Under the pieces are notes generated by a model. That model worked only from the letters and a program-made list of their open reading frames with translations. It ran no database searches and was not told where the DNA came from. A stretch of 64,000 nt of DNA from positions 1 to 64,000 of the forward strand of contig CAYPHA010000012.1 of assembly GCA_964410215.1 (NCBI GenBank), written 5' to 3'. Shown in pieces: positions 1 to 9,155 of this stretch (positions are counted from its first letter, which is position 1; each line of letters starts with the position of its first letter). The stretch comes from CAYPHA01 sp964410215. Its GTDB lineage: Bacteria > Calditrichota > Calditrichia > Calditrichales > CAYPHA01. Both the position numbers and the translations under genes were made by a program.

Positions 1-1
1 G

Positions 2-2539
2 ATTGAACCCGAACACCTTTTAAAGGCGATGATCTCAGATACCGATGGTGTGGTTTATTCAACCATTACCAAATACGGTATTCCACTCGATGCCCTGAAT
101 GCACGCATTGATGAGGCCATTTCAGCATTGCCAAGGGTCTACGGTGGGGTTGGCGGCGACGTGTTTCTGAGCCGGCGCAGCCAGAACATTCTGAATGAAG
201 CGTTGCGGGAGTCAAAAAACCTGAAAGATGATTTCATCAGCACAGAACACATACTGATCGCTATCAGCGAGGAGAAGAGTGGAAAAGCTGGAGAAATTCT
301 GCATGCTTACGGCCTCAGTAAAGAGATGATTCTGAAAGCGCTTATGGAAATCCGTGGAAAACAGCGCGTAACCGACCAGAACCCGGAGGTGAAATACCAG
401 GCGTTGAAACGTTATGCCAGGGACCTTATCGAGCTGGCCAAGCAGGGGAAACTAGATCCCGTGATCGGCCGCGATGAAGAAATAAGACGTGTGCTACAGG
501 TGCTTTCCAGGCGCACAAAAAATAATCCGGTCCTGATCGGAGAACCCGGGGTTGGAAAAACAGCTGTTGTCGAAGGTATTGCCCACCGTATTGTAAACGG
601 CGATGTTCCGGAAAGCCTTAAAAGAAAACAGATTATTGCACTGGATATGGGGTCACTTATTGCGGGTGCCAAGTTTAGGGGCGAGTTTGAAGAGCGCCTG
701 AAAGCTGTTATTAAAGAGGTCGTCGAATCGGATGGAAATATTGTCCTGTTTATCGATGAACTTCATACCCTTGTAGGGGCGGGAGCGGCCGAGGGTGCCA
801 TGGATGCTTCCAACATGCTGAAACCGCCTCTGGCCCGCGGCGAACTGCGTGCGGTCGGCGCCACAACACTCGATGAATACCGTAAGCACATTGAAAAAGA
901 TGCGGCCCTCGAACGCCGGTTCCAGCCTGTTCTTATTTCCGAACCGACGGTATTGGATACAATCTCCATTCTGAGGGGATTAAAGGAAAAATACGAGGTG
1001 CATCATGGGGTCCGCATACAGGATACGGCTCTGGTATCTGCGGCGGTATTGTCAGACCGTTATATATCCGACCGGTTTTTACCGGATAAGGCGATCGATC
1101 TGATCGATGAAGCCGCTTCCAAACTCCGAATAGAAATTGATTCCATGCCCGAAGAACTGGATGATGTGGAACGAAAGAAAAAGCAATTAGAGATTGAAAC
1201 GGTAGCACTGGTCAAAGAACGTGATGACGCATCACGCGAACGGCTGGACAAGGTCAGGGCTGAAATTGCCAATCTGGAGGAAAAATCCAGAGCACTGCGC
1301 ACACACTGGCAGTCGGAAAAAACAGCAATCGACAAAATACGGAGCCTGAAGAGCAAGATGGATGACTATAAGACGCAGATGGAACGAATGGAGCGTGAGG
1401 GTGACTTGAACAAGGTCGCCGAAATACGCTATGGTTTGCTTCCGCAGACCGAAAAAGAGCTGGAAGCGCAGAATAAAAGCCTTGTGGAACTTCAAAAAAC
1501 GAAAAAAATGCTTAAGGAAGAAGTCGAAGATGAGGATATCGCCGAAATTGTTTCCCGCTGGACCGGCATACCGGTTACCCGTATGCTGGAAAGTGAGCGG
1601 GAAAAGCTGTTGAAAATGGAAGAACGTCTGAGCAGGCGGGTTGTTGGTCAGTCTGAAGCTATTTCCTCCATCTCCAATGCCATACGGCGGTCGCGGTCCG
1701 GGCTCAGTGACCAGAACCGTCCGGTCGGGTCCTTTATTTTTCTCGGATCCACCGGCGTCGGAAAAACCGAGCTGGCCCGTGCCCTCGCTGAGTTCCTCTT
1801 TGATGATGAGAATGCCATGGTCCGCATCGACATGTCGGAGTATATGGAGCGCCATTCCGTTTCACGCCTTATCGGTTCGCCTCCGGGATATGTGGGATAT
1901 GAAGAGGGCGGGCAGCTCACTGAACAGGTTCGGCGTAAACCCTACTCGGTTATTCTGCTCGATGAGATCGAAAAAGCACATCCGGAAGTGTTCAATATTT
2001 TACTGCAGGTACTCGATGACGGACGTCTGACCGACAATAAGGGCAGAACGGTTAATTTTACCAATGCCATCATTATCATGACTTCCAATCTGGGGGCACA
2101 GTTTATCAGGCAAATGGCCGAACAAAAGGACCGGAAGGACGCAGAATCATTGTATGAAGATATTAAGAACAAGGTTATGCAGACGTTGAAGGAGGCCATG
2201 CGTCCGGAATTTCTAAACCGTATTGATGATATCATTGTCTTTCATCCTTTATCCCATGATCATATCAAGGAGATTGTGAAGATACAGTTTGACAGGGTAC
2301 GGGATATGTTAGCCGCTCGCGGTATCGAAGTGGCATTATCCGATCAGGCGGCGGAATATATCGTGGAAAAAGGCTATGATCCTGCATTCGGCGCCCGGCC
2401 GCTGAAACGGTTTCTGCAGAAAGAAATTGTCGATTCCCTGGCGAAATCACTCATAGCCGGAACGCTGGATCCGAAAAGCAGGCTCTATATCGATGTCAGA
2501 GATCAGGCACTTGTATTCGAGAACCAGGGTGAAAAATAA
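2..2539 (+). CDS. clpB: ATP-dependent disaggregase ClpB (5' end outside window)
   Basis: Hsp100 chaperone that threads aggregated proteins through a hexameric ring together with DnaK. The reading frame is already open at base 2 (IEPEHLLKAM, the middle of the first Clp N repeat), so the true start lies upstream; by comparison with E. coli ClpB about 30 residues are missing. Seen in order: Clp N domain, AAA+ domain 1 with Walker A GEPGVGKTA (near base 541) and Walker B LFIDELH, the long coiled-coil middle domain (about bases 1150-1530) that separates ClpB from ClpA/ClpC, then AAA+ domain 2 with Walker A GSTGVGKTE (near base 1747) and the C-terminal small domain. Stop is at 2537-2539. A Met at base 29 is internal, not the start. 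Identification is secure. Confidence 0.97.
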   Translation: MEPEHLLKAMISDTDGVVYSTITKYGIPLDALNARIDEAISALPRVYGGVGGDVFLSRRSQNILNEALRESKNLKDDFISTEHILIAISEEKSGKAGEILHAYGLSKEMILKALMEIRGKQRVTDQNPEVKYQALKRYARDLIELAKQGKLDPVIGRDEEIRRVLQVLSRRTKNNPVLIGEPGVGKTAVVEGIAHRIVNGDVPESLKRKQIIALDMGSLIAGAKFRGEFEERLKAVIKEVVESDGNIVLFIDELHTLVGAGAAEGAMDASNMLKPPLARGELRAVGATTLDEYRKHIEKDAALERRFQPVLISEPTVLDTISILRGLKEKYEVHHGVRIQDTALVSAAVLSDRYISDRFLPDKAIDLIDEAASKLRIEIDSMPEELDDVERKKKQLEIETVALVKERDDASRERLDKVRAEIANLEEKSRALRTHWQSEKTAIDKIRSLKSKMDDYKTQMERMEREGDLNKVAEIRYGLLPQTEKELEAQNKSLVELQKTKKMLKEEVEDEDIAEIVSRWTGIPVTRMLESEREKLLKMEERLSRRVVGQSEAISSISNAIRRSRSGLSDQNRPVGSFIFLGSTGVGKTELARALAEFLFDDENAMVRIDMSEYMERHSVSRLIGSPPGYVGYEEGGQLTEQVRRKPYSVILLDEIEKAHPEVFNILLQVLDDGRLTDNKGRTVNFTNAIIIMTSNLGAQFIRQMAEQKDRKDAESLYEDIKNKVMQTLKEAMRPEFLNRIDDIIVFHPLSHDHIKEIVKIQFDRVRDMLAARGIEVALSDQAAEYIVEKGYDPAFGARPLKRFLQKEIVDSLAKSLIAGTLDPKSRLYIDVRDQALVFENQGEK

Positions 2540-2613
2540 ATCTGCCGGTGTTGTCCCAAAAAACGGGTAATGGCATCAAAAACATTAAATCAAACAAGCA
2601 GGAATGATTCAGA

Positions 2614-2820
2614 GTGACGATTACAAAAGACACCCTGATTGAAGATTTAGTGGGAAATCATCCTGAAACGGTTCAGCCTCTTCAGGAGATGGGAGTTCGC
2701 TGTATTCGCTGCGGTGAAGCGGTCTGGGGAACTTTGGAAGAGAATGTGCGTCAAAAGGGATTAAAAAACCTGGACGAAATCATTTTATACCTGAACAGAA
2801 TTATTGAGAAAGAATCTTAA
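2614..2820 (+). CDS. DUF1858 CxxC redox-type small protein
   Basis: A 68-residue protein matching the DUF1858 family (hybrid-cluster-protein-associated redox disulfide domain): ITKDTLIEDLVGNHPETVQ, then a CxxC pair in RCIRCGEA followed by WGTLEE. The conserved pattern is a possible redox disulfide; no biochemical role is established for this subgroup. The start is GTG at 2614. It is followed after 17 bases by a DUF6132 gene, and the two small genes probably share a transcript. Family assignment is good, function unknown. Confidence 0.8.
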   Translation: MTITKDTLIEDLVGNHPETVQPLQEMGVRCIRCGEAVWGTLEENVRQKGLKNLDEIILYLNRIIEKES

Positions 2821-2837
2821 TGTAAGGAAGGGTTGTA

Positions 2838-3059
2838 ATGCTTAAAAATAGATGGATGAAATTATCACTTTTCGGTTTACTCGGCGGTATGGCCGGATTT
2901 GCTTATTATTATTATATCGGTTGTACCACCAATGCCTGTCCGATAACCAGCAATCCTTTTATCAGTACTGCTTATGGTTTTGGTCTCGGTGTTCTGCTGG
3001 GCTGGAACAAGAAAAAACCGGAAACGAAGCCTGCTGAGGCAAACAGTAACAGTGAATAA
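2838..3059 (+). CDS. DUF6132 small membrane protein
   Basis: A 73-residue protein with two hydrophobic segments (about residues 9-27 and 44-58), between which lies the family signature GCTTNACPITSNP typical of DUF6132. The C-terminus is hydrophilic (KKKPETKPAEANSNSE). The sequence AAGGAAGGG upstream of ATG 2838 is a good ribosome site. Similar proteins often sit beside rhodanese, DUF1858 or other sulfur-redox genes, which fits the neighbour here. Function is unknown; the inner-membrane location is inferred from the helices. Confidence 0.75.
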   Translation: MLKNRWMKLSLFGLLGGMAGFAYYYYIGCTTNACPITSNPFISTAYGFGLGVLLGWNKKKPETKPAEANSNSE

Positions 3060-3152
3060 CTGGTCTTGCGATTATCTATTGATTGATGTCCGAAAATTTT
3101 CAATATAGCCTGATTAAGTAAAGTTCTGCTGCATTCATTCCGAATTAATGTA

Positions 3153-3932
3153 TTGTATGTTTTATTCGTGATCAGTATTAATACATTGAACAAAGCAAAC
3201 GGGAAATCGACCGAGAACGGTGACAGTTTAGAGAACTTCCGCCAGGAAGCAGAATATTACCGCGATATTCTTCAGGTTGTCTCTCATGAAATAAAAAATA
3301 CAGCCACCTCCATACACGGTTATAACCGCATGTCCCGGCGTTATCTTCAAACCGGTGAAACGGAAGAATTGCAGGAAACTACGGACAATATTGACCGGCT
3401 TTCCATGATACTTTACGGATTGTGTGAGTCGCTCTATTATCTTACGATTACCGACCAGAACAAACTGAAGGTGACGAATAAACCTGTAGATTTATTATCC
3501 AATGCCCTGAATCCCGTTCTGGAAGAGATGCAAAAAGAATTTGAAAATCATGATCTGAAAATAAAAGTTGATTCATCTACTGAAAGCATGTTAATTTTAG
3601 GCGAAGACCGCTTACTGCGAATTGTTTTCAGGAATATTTTAAAAAATGCAATTTTGTTTTCGGATCGTGGCAAGAATATTTCCATCGCGATGCGAAAGAA
3701 GAAGCGCGGTTTTTTTATTACCATAAAAAATTATGGCCCCGGTTTTGAACCACAGGAGCTGGAAACGATTTTTAATCGTTATGTAACGATTAATCCGCGC
3801 ATACGCAAAAATCCGGGATACAACCTGTTTATCGTCAGAAGAATCATTGAAATGCATGGCGGCTCCATTACTGCTGAGAAGGATAGGGGAGACTGGATGC
3901 ATTTCTCCATTCAATTACCGGTTATTGATTAA
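3153..3932 (+). CDS. sensor histidine kinase with degenerate ATP lid
   Basis: A 259-residue soluble-looking kinase. HisKA H-box VSHEIKNTATSIHGY has the phosphoacceptor His at about residue 45; the N-box is FRNILKNAILFS and the G1 box NYGPGF. The usual G2 motif GxGLGLxIV is replaced by NPGYNLFIV, so ATP binding or turnover may be altered. There is no transmembrane helix and no input domain beyond a short N-terminus. The start is uncertain: the frame opens at TTG 3153, with a GTG a few codons later and no clear ribosome site for either. The next gene, 14 bases downstream, is another GHKL ATPase, suggesting a shared signalling pathway. Confidence 0.75.
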   Translation: MYVLFVISINTLNKANGKSTENGDSLENFRQEAEYYRDILQVVSHEIKNTATSIHGYNRMSRRYLQTGETEELQETTDNIDRLSMILYGLCESLYYLTITDQNKLKVTNKPVDLLSNALNPVLEEMQKEFENHDLKIKVDSSTESMLILGEDRLLRIVFRNILKNAILFSDRGKNISIAMRKKKRGFFITIKNYGPGFEPQELETIFNRYVTINPRIRKNPGYNLFIVRRIIEMHGGSITAEKDRGDWMHFSIQLPVID

Positions 3933-3946
3933 AGGGGAGGGAGAAC

Positions 3947-4498
3947 ATGCAGGACTTAATTCGATTCCAGGTGCCCTGCAAGCTGGAATTTACGAAACTC
4001 GTCGAGAATTTTACCGAAATCATCGCCCACTATCTGCAACCCAAGCCGTCAGACGAAGTTATTTCAAAACTGCGGGCGGTAATGAATGAAGTGTTTATCA
4101 ACATCGTCAACCATTCGGATACCGCAAAAGAAAATGAAGTCGTTCGCTTTCAATTTGAAATCGGAATGAAATCGGTATGTATTTCGGTTTATGACTACGG
4201 CCCTGGATTTACGGTCAATGATAACGTACCTCCTTATTCAAAAAATCTGATCGGAGAGAAAAAACTGTTACGGGAAGTCATCGACGGATCGGTCTATTAT
4301 TCTGTTGTCGATGCCTATTCTGTCGCGTTCACATTCGAAGAAAAAGAAGAAGCTGCGCTGGATATGCTCGACGAATTCAGCGGTCTGGAAGGACACGGTA
4401 TGGGAATGTCGATTATTACCAAGTTAATGGATAGTGTTACCTATTCATACGTAGGAGATGGCAAATACGACTGGAAACTGGTAAAAAACCTGGTCTGA
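3947..4498 (+). CDS. RsbW-like anti-sigma/serine kinase ATPase
   Basis: A 183-residue GHKL ATPase of the HATPase_c_2 (RsbW/SpoIIAB-like) group. The N-box ELRAVMNEVFINIVNHS region carries the metal-binding Asn, the G1 box is DYGPGF, and the G2 box is GHGMGMSII near residue 155. Such proteins phosphorylate anti-sigma antagonists or act as anti-sigma factors. The ribosome site GGGGAGGG precedes ATG 3947 closely. An insert of about 45 residues (NLIGEKKLLREVIDGSVYY) sits between the G1 and G2 boxes, larger than usual. It probably shares a transcript with the preceding histidine kinase. No sigma factor or STAS antagonist is in the window. Confidence 0.78.
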   Translation: MQDLIRFQVPCKLEFTKLVENFTEIIAHYLQPKPSDEVISKLRAVMNEVFINIVNHSDTAKENEVVRFQFEIGMKSVCISVYDYGPGFTVNDNVPPYSKNLIGEKKLLREVIDGSVYYSVVDAYSVAFTFEEKEEAALDMLDEFSGLEGHGMGMSIITKLMDSVTYSYVGDGKYDWKLVKNLV

Positions 4499-4521
4499 AT
4501 GCTGTTTTTTTTCTTTTTTTA

Positions 4522-4540
4522 GCATCTGAATGACAGATGC
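4522..4540. promoter_or_regulatory. perfect hairpin in leader of acyl-CoA dehydrogenase gene
   Basis: GCATCTG-AATGA-CAGATGC forms a perfect 7-bp stem with a 5-base loop. A T/C-rich tract (4504-4520) lies just before it rather than after, so it is not a standard terminator for the upstream gene. It could be an operator or leader hairpin for the gene starting at 4606. Confidence 0.35.
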
Positions 4541-4605
4541 ACTATCTTCCTTATTAGAAAACTTCTTTATCTGTAATCGCTCACATAAACCAGAGGAAGT
4601 GTCCG

Positions 4606-5772
4606 ATGAACAACAATGACAAGATACCGCCTCTCACGTTACTCTCCGAGGATGAACAGTTGTTTTATGATACGGTCCGTGAATTTGCCGAAGAACAGAT
4701 CGGTCCGCTTGTACGAAGGATGGATGCGGAAGCAGCCCTGGACCCGGGGTTGCCATCCCGGTTTTTTGAGATGGGGCTGATGGGCATCGAGGTGCCTGAA
4801 GCATATCAGGGATCAGCCAGCACGTTTTTCATGTCCATTCTGGCCATTGAAGCCCTCAGTACCGTTGATGCCTCGGCTTCCGTAATGGTGGATGTGCAGA
4901 ACACCCTGGTTAATAACGCCTTCCTGAACTGGGGCAGTGACGCGCTGAAGGAAAAGTACCTTCCATCATTATGCACGGATAAACTGGGTGCCTATGCTCT
5001 TTCAGAGGCTGGTTCCGGAAGTGACGCGTTCGCTTTGAAGTGTCATGCAGCGGACAAAGGGGATCACTGGAGTCTGACCGGTCAGAAACTATGGATTACC
5101 AATTCAGCCGAAGCAGACCTTTTTATCATTTTTGCAAATGTCAATCCGGAACAGGGCTACAAGGGAATTACCGCCTTTATTGTAGAACGGGAATGGGAAG
5201 GTTTTAACGTCGGTAAGAAAGAAGATAAACTGGGGATAAGGGCTTCTTCCACCTGCGAACTGATCCTGGACGGCTGCAGGGTACCAANNNNNNNNNNAAA
5301 TGTACTCGGTGAAGTGGGAAAGGGGTATAAAGTTGCCATCGAGACCCTGAATGAAGGCCGCATCGGTATCGGCGCGCAAATGGTTGGTGTCACGCAGGGT
5401 GCGTATAACGCTGCTTTAAAGTATTCAAAGGAACGGGAGCAATTTGGTAAACCGATTTCCGGATTCCAGAGCGTGCAGTTTCAGCTTGCTGAGGCTGCAA
5501 TGGAGCTTGAAGCGTCACGCATGATGGTTTATAACGCGGCGCGTATGAAGGATTATGGGAAAAAATTTATTAAAGAAGCAGCTATGGCTAAATTGTTTTC
5601 CTCTCAGGTCGCTCAAAAAGTCACCTCCCTGGCGCTTGATCTTCATGGCGGGTATGGCTTTACAAAGGAATATCCTGTCGAGAAGTTCTACCGAGATGCA
5701 AAAATCGGCACCATTTACGAGGGTACCTCCAACATGCAGCTTCAGACGATTGCCAAAGTGATTCTGGAATGA
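4606..5772 (+). CDS. acyl-CoA dehydrogenase (assembly gap inside)
   Basis: FAD flavoprotein that introduces the alpha-beta double bond into acyl-CoA and passes electrons to ETF. The 388-codon frame has the family signatures AYALSEAGSGSDAF (flavin/substrate site), WITNSAEADLF, GRIGIGAQMVG, the R-E-Q-F-G-K-P motif and the catalytic-Glu region IYEGTSNMQLQ near the C-terminus, so it is most like short-chain (butyryl-CoA type) enzymes. The ribosome site AGAGGAAG precedes ATG 4606. Ten N bases at 5288-5297 interrupt it; the frame is preserved, but homologues have two residues between VP and NVLG where four are implied here. No ETF genes are adjacent. Exact substrate is not predictable. Confidence 0.93.
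   Translation: MNNNDKIPPLTLLSEDEQLFYDTVREFAEEQIGPLVRRMDAEAALDPGLPSRFFEMGLMGIEVPEAYQGSASTFFMSILAIEALSTVDASASVMVDVQNTLVNNAFLNWGSDALKEKYLPSLCTDKLGAYALSEAGSGSDAFALKCHAADKGDHWSLTGQKLWITNSAEADLFIIFANVNPEQGYKGITAFIVEREWEGFNVGKKEDKLGIRASSTCELILDGCRVPXXXXNVLGEVGKGYKVAIETLNEGRIGIGAQMVGVTQGAYNAALKYSKEREQFGKPISGFQSVQFQLAEAAMELEASRMMVYNAARMKDYGKKFIKEAAMAKLFSSQVAQKVTSLALDLHGGYGFTKEYPVEKFYRDAKIGTIYEGTSNMQLQTIAKVILE
5288..5297. other. assembly gap (10 N)
   Basis: Ten undetermined bases inside the acyl-CoA dehydrogenase gene, within the RVP-NVLG motif. Family alignment suggests the true missing stretch is about four bases, so ten is probably an arbitrary placeholder. Confidence 0.95.
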
Positions 5773-5780
5773 GCCTGTTA

Positions 5781-6374
5781 TCAGAAAGCGACCTGATCCT
5801 GATATACCTGAAATTTGGAAACGATTTCCGATGGGGAAAGGGAAAAATAACCGGTTTCCGTGTCGTAGGGGATCGGGTGGATAAATTCCTGAAATTCACC
5901 CGTCTCATCCAGCCATGATATGCAAAGACATAGATTTGTAAGGCATTCAGAACCTTCCCGGTTCTTCAATGGACGTAACTTTCGAACGAATAAATTATAG
6001 TCATTCATGAAGGGCATACGTTTAGTCAACTCCGGCCCGATTTCCAGTAACACGATATTGTTCAACTGATTCTGGCAGAATTCCAGCGTATTCTTGATGA
6101 TCGTGAATTTACTCTTCCGGATGATATCGTATAATTGCGGTAAATATTCCTTTTTAAAATCCATTTTAAGATGCTTTTTGGAAAATAACTGATGACTGCC
6201 CCAGCGAATCTGAAACACCCATTCCGGTTCAGAATGTTTTTCGTATTTGTATAAATGGAAAGAAATAAAACCAAAACGTTCTTTGTTTCTTGGAATGGTC
6301 AGGTTGAAACACGATTCCATGAAAGCCAGCAAATCAGCCTTTTCCTGATTAGTTAAGATATTTGCTTCTTTCAT
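5781..6374 (-). CDS. hypothetical protein
   Basis: A 197-residue protein that I do not recognise. It has no signal peptide or membrane helix; the composition is mixed alpha/beta with aromatic-rich stretches (FGFISFHLYKY, WVFQIRW). Five Cys are scattered and form no CxxC motif. The start ATG at 6374 has a good ribosome site (GGAG six bases upstream). Its stop lies only 8 bases from the stop of the convergent acyl-CoA dehydrogenase gene, and it is divergent from mtaB. Codon use resembles that of its neighbours. Function unknown. Confidence 0.7.
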   Translation of the reverse strand: MKEANILTNQEKADLLAFMESCFNLTIPRNKERFGFISFHLYKYEKHSEPEWVFQIRWGSHQLFSKKHLKMDFKKEYLPQLYDIIRKSKFTIIKNTLEFCQNQLNNIVLLEIGPELTKRMPFMNDYNLFVRKLRPLKNREGSECLTNLCLCISWLDETGEFQEFIHPIPYDTETGYFSLSPSEIVSKFQVYQDQVAF

Positions 6375-6561
6375 ATCATCTCCGGAGTTCTGTCTTATGT
6401 ATATTACTAAAAATCGATTCCAATTACCAAAAATTAAGAAAATAGTGGCGAAATCGCCGGGAAACGGTTAACGTTTAGCCTTCAAAGCTATTTAACTGTA
6501 ATGATTTGCTTATCAGGCAGAACGACATTAATTTAAATTTTTTTTATAAGATGTACAGGAT

Positions 6562-7845
6562 ATGCCAACTGTTTCTCTACATACACTGGGCTGCCGTTTA
6601 AACCAGGCCGAGACCGCCATTATTGCCAAAAAACTGCAGGTGGCGGGTTATGAGGTTGTTGAATACGGCCGGCCTTCCGATCTTACGGTCATTAATACCT
6701 GCACGGTAACGGGCGAAGCGGATGCCAAATGCCGGCAGGCGGTCCGTAAAAGTATCCGTAAAAATCCGGATACCTTTGTCGCTGTTATCGGATGTTACGC
6801 ACAGATGGATGCCGAAACGATCAGCCGCATACATGGCGTCGATCTGATTATCGGTAACCAGTATAAATTTCAGATTCTTGATTACCTGGATCACCTGGAG
6901 AAACAGCGTGAACCGCGTATTATTCATTCCCGGATTTCAAGAGATTCGTTCACGATCGATGAACAGGGACTCTTCGGGCAGAACACCCGGGCCAATTTAA
7001 AGATTCAGGACGGTTGCAGCTTTGTCTGTTCCTTTTGCATTATCGCGAAAGCCAGAGGGCCGGCCCGAAGCAGGGAATTCGATGATATCCTCCGGGAAGC
7101 CCGGCAGCTTGCCGCTTCCGGTCACCGGGAATTGATCCTGACCGGTGTCAATATCGGAACCTATAATAACGCAGGAAGAACATTTCTTGATCTGATTCGT
7201 GAACTGGAAACGATTCCTGCATTAGAACGGGTGCGTATCAGTTCGATTGAACCAACGACGGTGGATTTTGATCTCATTGATTATATGGCCGGTTCGGAGA
7301 AAATGTGCCGGTACCTGCATATACCGTTGCAGAGCGGCGATGACCGGATCCTGGAATCGATGCGGCGGAAACATACGGCCCGTGAATTCGCGGATATTAT
7401 TGAATACGCGGTGAAGCGCATTCCGGATGTCGGGATCGGTACCGATATCATGGTAGGCTATCCCGGTGAAGGCGATGCCGCGTTCCGCAATACGAAAAAG
7501 TTGCTGGCAGACCTTCCGGTCGCCTATTTCCATGTATTTAACTATTCTGACCGTAAGGGCACGGCGTCGTGGAAAATGGAACCTAAAGTGGACCATCATA
7601 TCCGCAAAGAACGCGCGCGCATCATGATCGAAATGGGAAACCGGAAAAAACACGCCTTTTACAACCGGTTTCTTGACACGCGTGTGAAAACCTTGTTTGA
7701 AGACCGAAAAAACGGTCAGTGGAGTGGCTTGACGGATAATTATATACGCGTACATGTCCATGCTGAAAGGGATCTGTACAATACGATCAGATCGGTGAAA
7801 CTGGTCGATGTGGAAGGCGACCATATACGTGGAGAATGTGATTGA
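6562..7845 (+). CDS. mtaB: tRNA t6A37 methylthiotransferase MtaB
   Basis: Radical SAM methylthiotransferase that converts t6A37 to ms2t6A37 in ANN-decoding tRNAs. The 427-residue protein has the N-terminal UPF0004 cluster cysteines (HTLGCRLNQAE, NTCTVTGEAD, IGCYAQ), the radical-SAM CxxxCxxC motif CSFVCSFC near residue 152 and a C-terminal TRAM-like domain. The LGCRLNQAE opening distinguishes MtaB from MiaB (YGCQMN). It is the first gene of a coupled run; its TGA overlaps the miaB start. Two iron-sulfur clusters make it oxygen sensitive. Confidence 0.95.
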   Translation: MPTVSLHTLGCRLNQAETAIIAKKLQVAGYEVVEYGRPSDLTVINTCTVTGEADAKCRQAVRKSIRKNPDTFVAVIGCYAQMDAETISRIHGVDLIIGNQYKFQILDYLDHLEKQREPRIIHSRISRDSFTIDEQGLFGQNTRANLKIQDGCSFVCSFCIIAKARGPARSREFDDILREARQLAASGHRELILTGVNIGTYNNAGRTFLDLIRELETIPALERVRISSIEPTTVDFDLIDYMAGSEKMCRYLHIPLQSGDDRILESMRRKHTAREFADIIEYAVKRIPDVGIGTDIMVGYPGEGDAAFRNTKKLLADLPVAYFHVFNYSDRKGTASWKMEPKVDHHIRKERARIMIEMGNRKKHAFYNRFLDTRVKTLFEDRKNGQWSGLTDNYIRVHVHAERDLYNTIRSVKLVDVEGDHIRGECD

Positions 7846-9143
7846 AAAAAGTATATATAGAAACATATGGCTGCCAGATGAATGAGTACGATACGGAGAT
7901 TGTAAAAACGATTTTGTCTGAGCACCATTATACATTTACTCCCGACCCTGAAGAAGCCGGTGTTATTTTTCTGAATACCTGTTCCGTGCGCGAAAATGCA
8001 CATCAGAAAGTGCAACAGCGGATCAATAACCTGAAGCAGTTGAAGCGGTCAAATAACGAGCTTGTTCTTGGTGTGCTGGGATGCATGGCCCAGAGCCTGC
8101 GCAGGGAATTGCTGAAAGAAAACGTAGGGGTGGATATTGTGGCTGGTCCGGACAGCTATAAAAAATTACCGGGTATGCTGGCCAGGATAGAAGAAACAGG
8201 GGAAAAAGACGCCTATCTGAAACTTTCTGAATATGAAACGTATAGCGACATATTTCCAAGGCCCGAAGGCACCATAAATGCCTGGATTGCCGTTATGCGC
8301 GGGTGTGATAATTTCTGTACCTTCTGCGTTGTGCCTTACACACGGGGGAGGGAACGCAGCCGGGATCCGTTCAATGTTAAAGAAGAAGTAGACAGACTCG
8401 CTTCACAGGGATTTCAACAGATCACCCTGCTGGGGCAGAATGTGAATTCTTACCGTTATCAGGACCATGATTTTGCAGACCTGGTCGACATTGTCAGCGA
8501 AGTGGAGGGTATCCGCCGGATCCGTTTTACGTCGCCACATCCCAAAGATTTCCCGATAAGGTTGCTGGAAACCGTTGCCCGTAATCCCAAAGCCTGTGAA
8601 CATATCCATCTGCCCCTTCAGTCCGGCAGCAACCGTATCCTGGATATGATGAACCGAACCTATACGCGTGAAAATTTTCTGAAACTTGTGGATACCATGC
8701 GGAACATGATTCCAGGCCTGGTATTGACAACGGACGTAATTGTTGGATTCCCCACGGAAACGGAGGCTGAATTCCTGGAGACCATGGATGTGATGGAAAC
8801 CGTCGGTTTCGATTCCGCTTTTATGTTTAAATACTCCGAACGAAATCATACACTGGCTAAACGACGCTTTAAAGATGATGTGAATGAAGCCGAAAAGACG
8901 TCCCGGATCACCCGGCTGGTGGAATTGCAAAGACAGATGTCCCTGAAACGCAATGTGGAAAGCGTCGGCAATACCTACGAAGTGCTCGTAGAAGGGAACA
9001 GCCGGAAGCCAAACCAGTTGATGGGCAGGAACCGCGGCAACAAGATCATCGTGTTTCCGGAAAACGGGGCCGGACCGGGCGATGTCGCCCATATCCGCGT
9101 ACTGGAAGCGACGACGAATACACTCATTGGTGAACCCGTTTAA
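7842..9143 (+). CDS. miaB: tRNA i6A37 methylthiotransferase MiaB
   Basis: Radical SAM enzyme that makes ms2i6A37 in UNN-decoding tRNAs. The 433-residue protein opens with KKVYIETYGCQMNEYD; the other cluster cysteines are in NTCSVRENA and LGCMAQ, and the radical-SAM motif is CDNFCTFC followed by VVPYTRGRERSR. A TRAM domain ends the protein. The start is TTG at 7842, overlapping the mtaB stop (TTGA), a strong sign of translational coupling. Having both methylthiotransferases in one operon is compact but consistent with known families. Confidence 0.96.
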   Translation: MKKVYIETYGCQMNEYDTEIVKTILSEHHYTFTPDPEEAGVIFLNTCSVRENAHQKVQQRINNLKQLKRSNNELVLGVLGCMAQSLRRELLKENVGVDIVAGPDSYKKLPGMLARIEETGEKDAYLKLSEYETYSDIFPRPEGTINAWIAVMRGCDNFCTFCVVPYTRGRERSRDPFNVKEEVDRLASQGFQQITLLGQNVNSYRYQDHDFADLVDIVSEVEGIRRIRFTSPHPKDFPIRLLETVARNPKACEHIHLPLQSGSNRILDMMNRTYTRENFLKLVDTMRNMIPGLVLTTDVIVGFPTETEAEFLETMDVMETVGFDSAFMFKYSERNHTLAKRRFKDDVNEAEKTSRITRLVELQRQMSLKRNVESVGNTYEVLVEGNSRKPNQLMGRNRGNKIIVFPENGAGPGDVAHIRVLEATTNTLIGEPV

Positions 9144-9155
9144 CACGGAAAAAAT

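Noticed and set aside
6562..9143. mtaB and miaB as one duplicated gene
   Set aside because: Both are radical SAM methylthiotransferases, but their signature openings (LGCRLN versus YGCQMN) assign them to distinct subfamilies.
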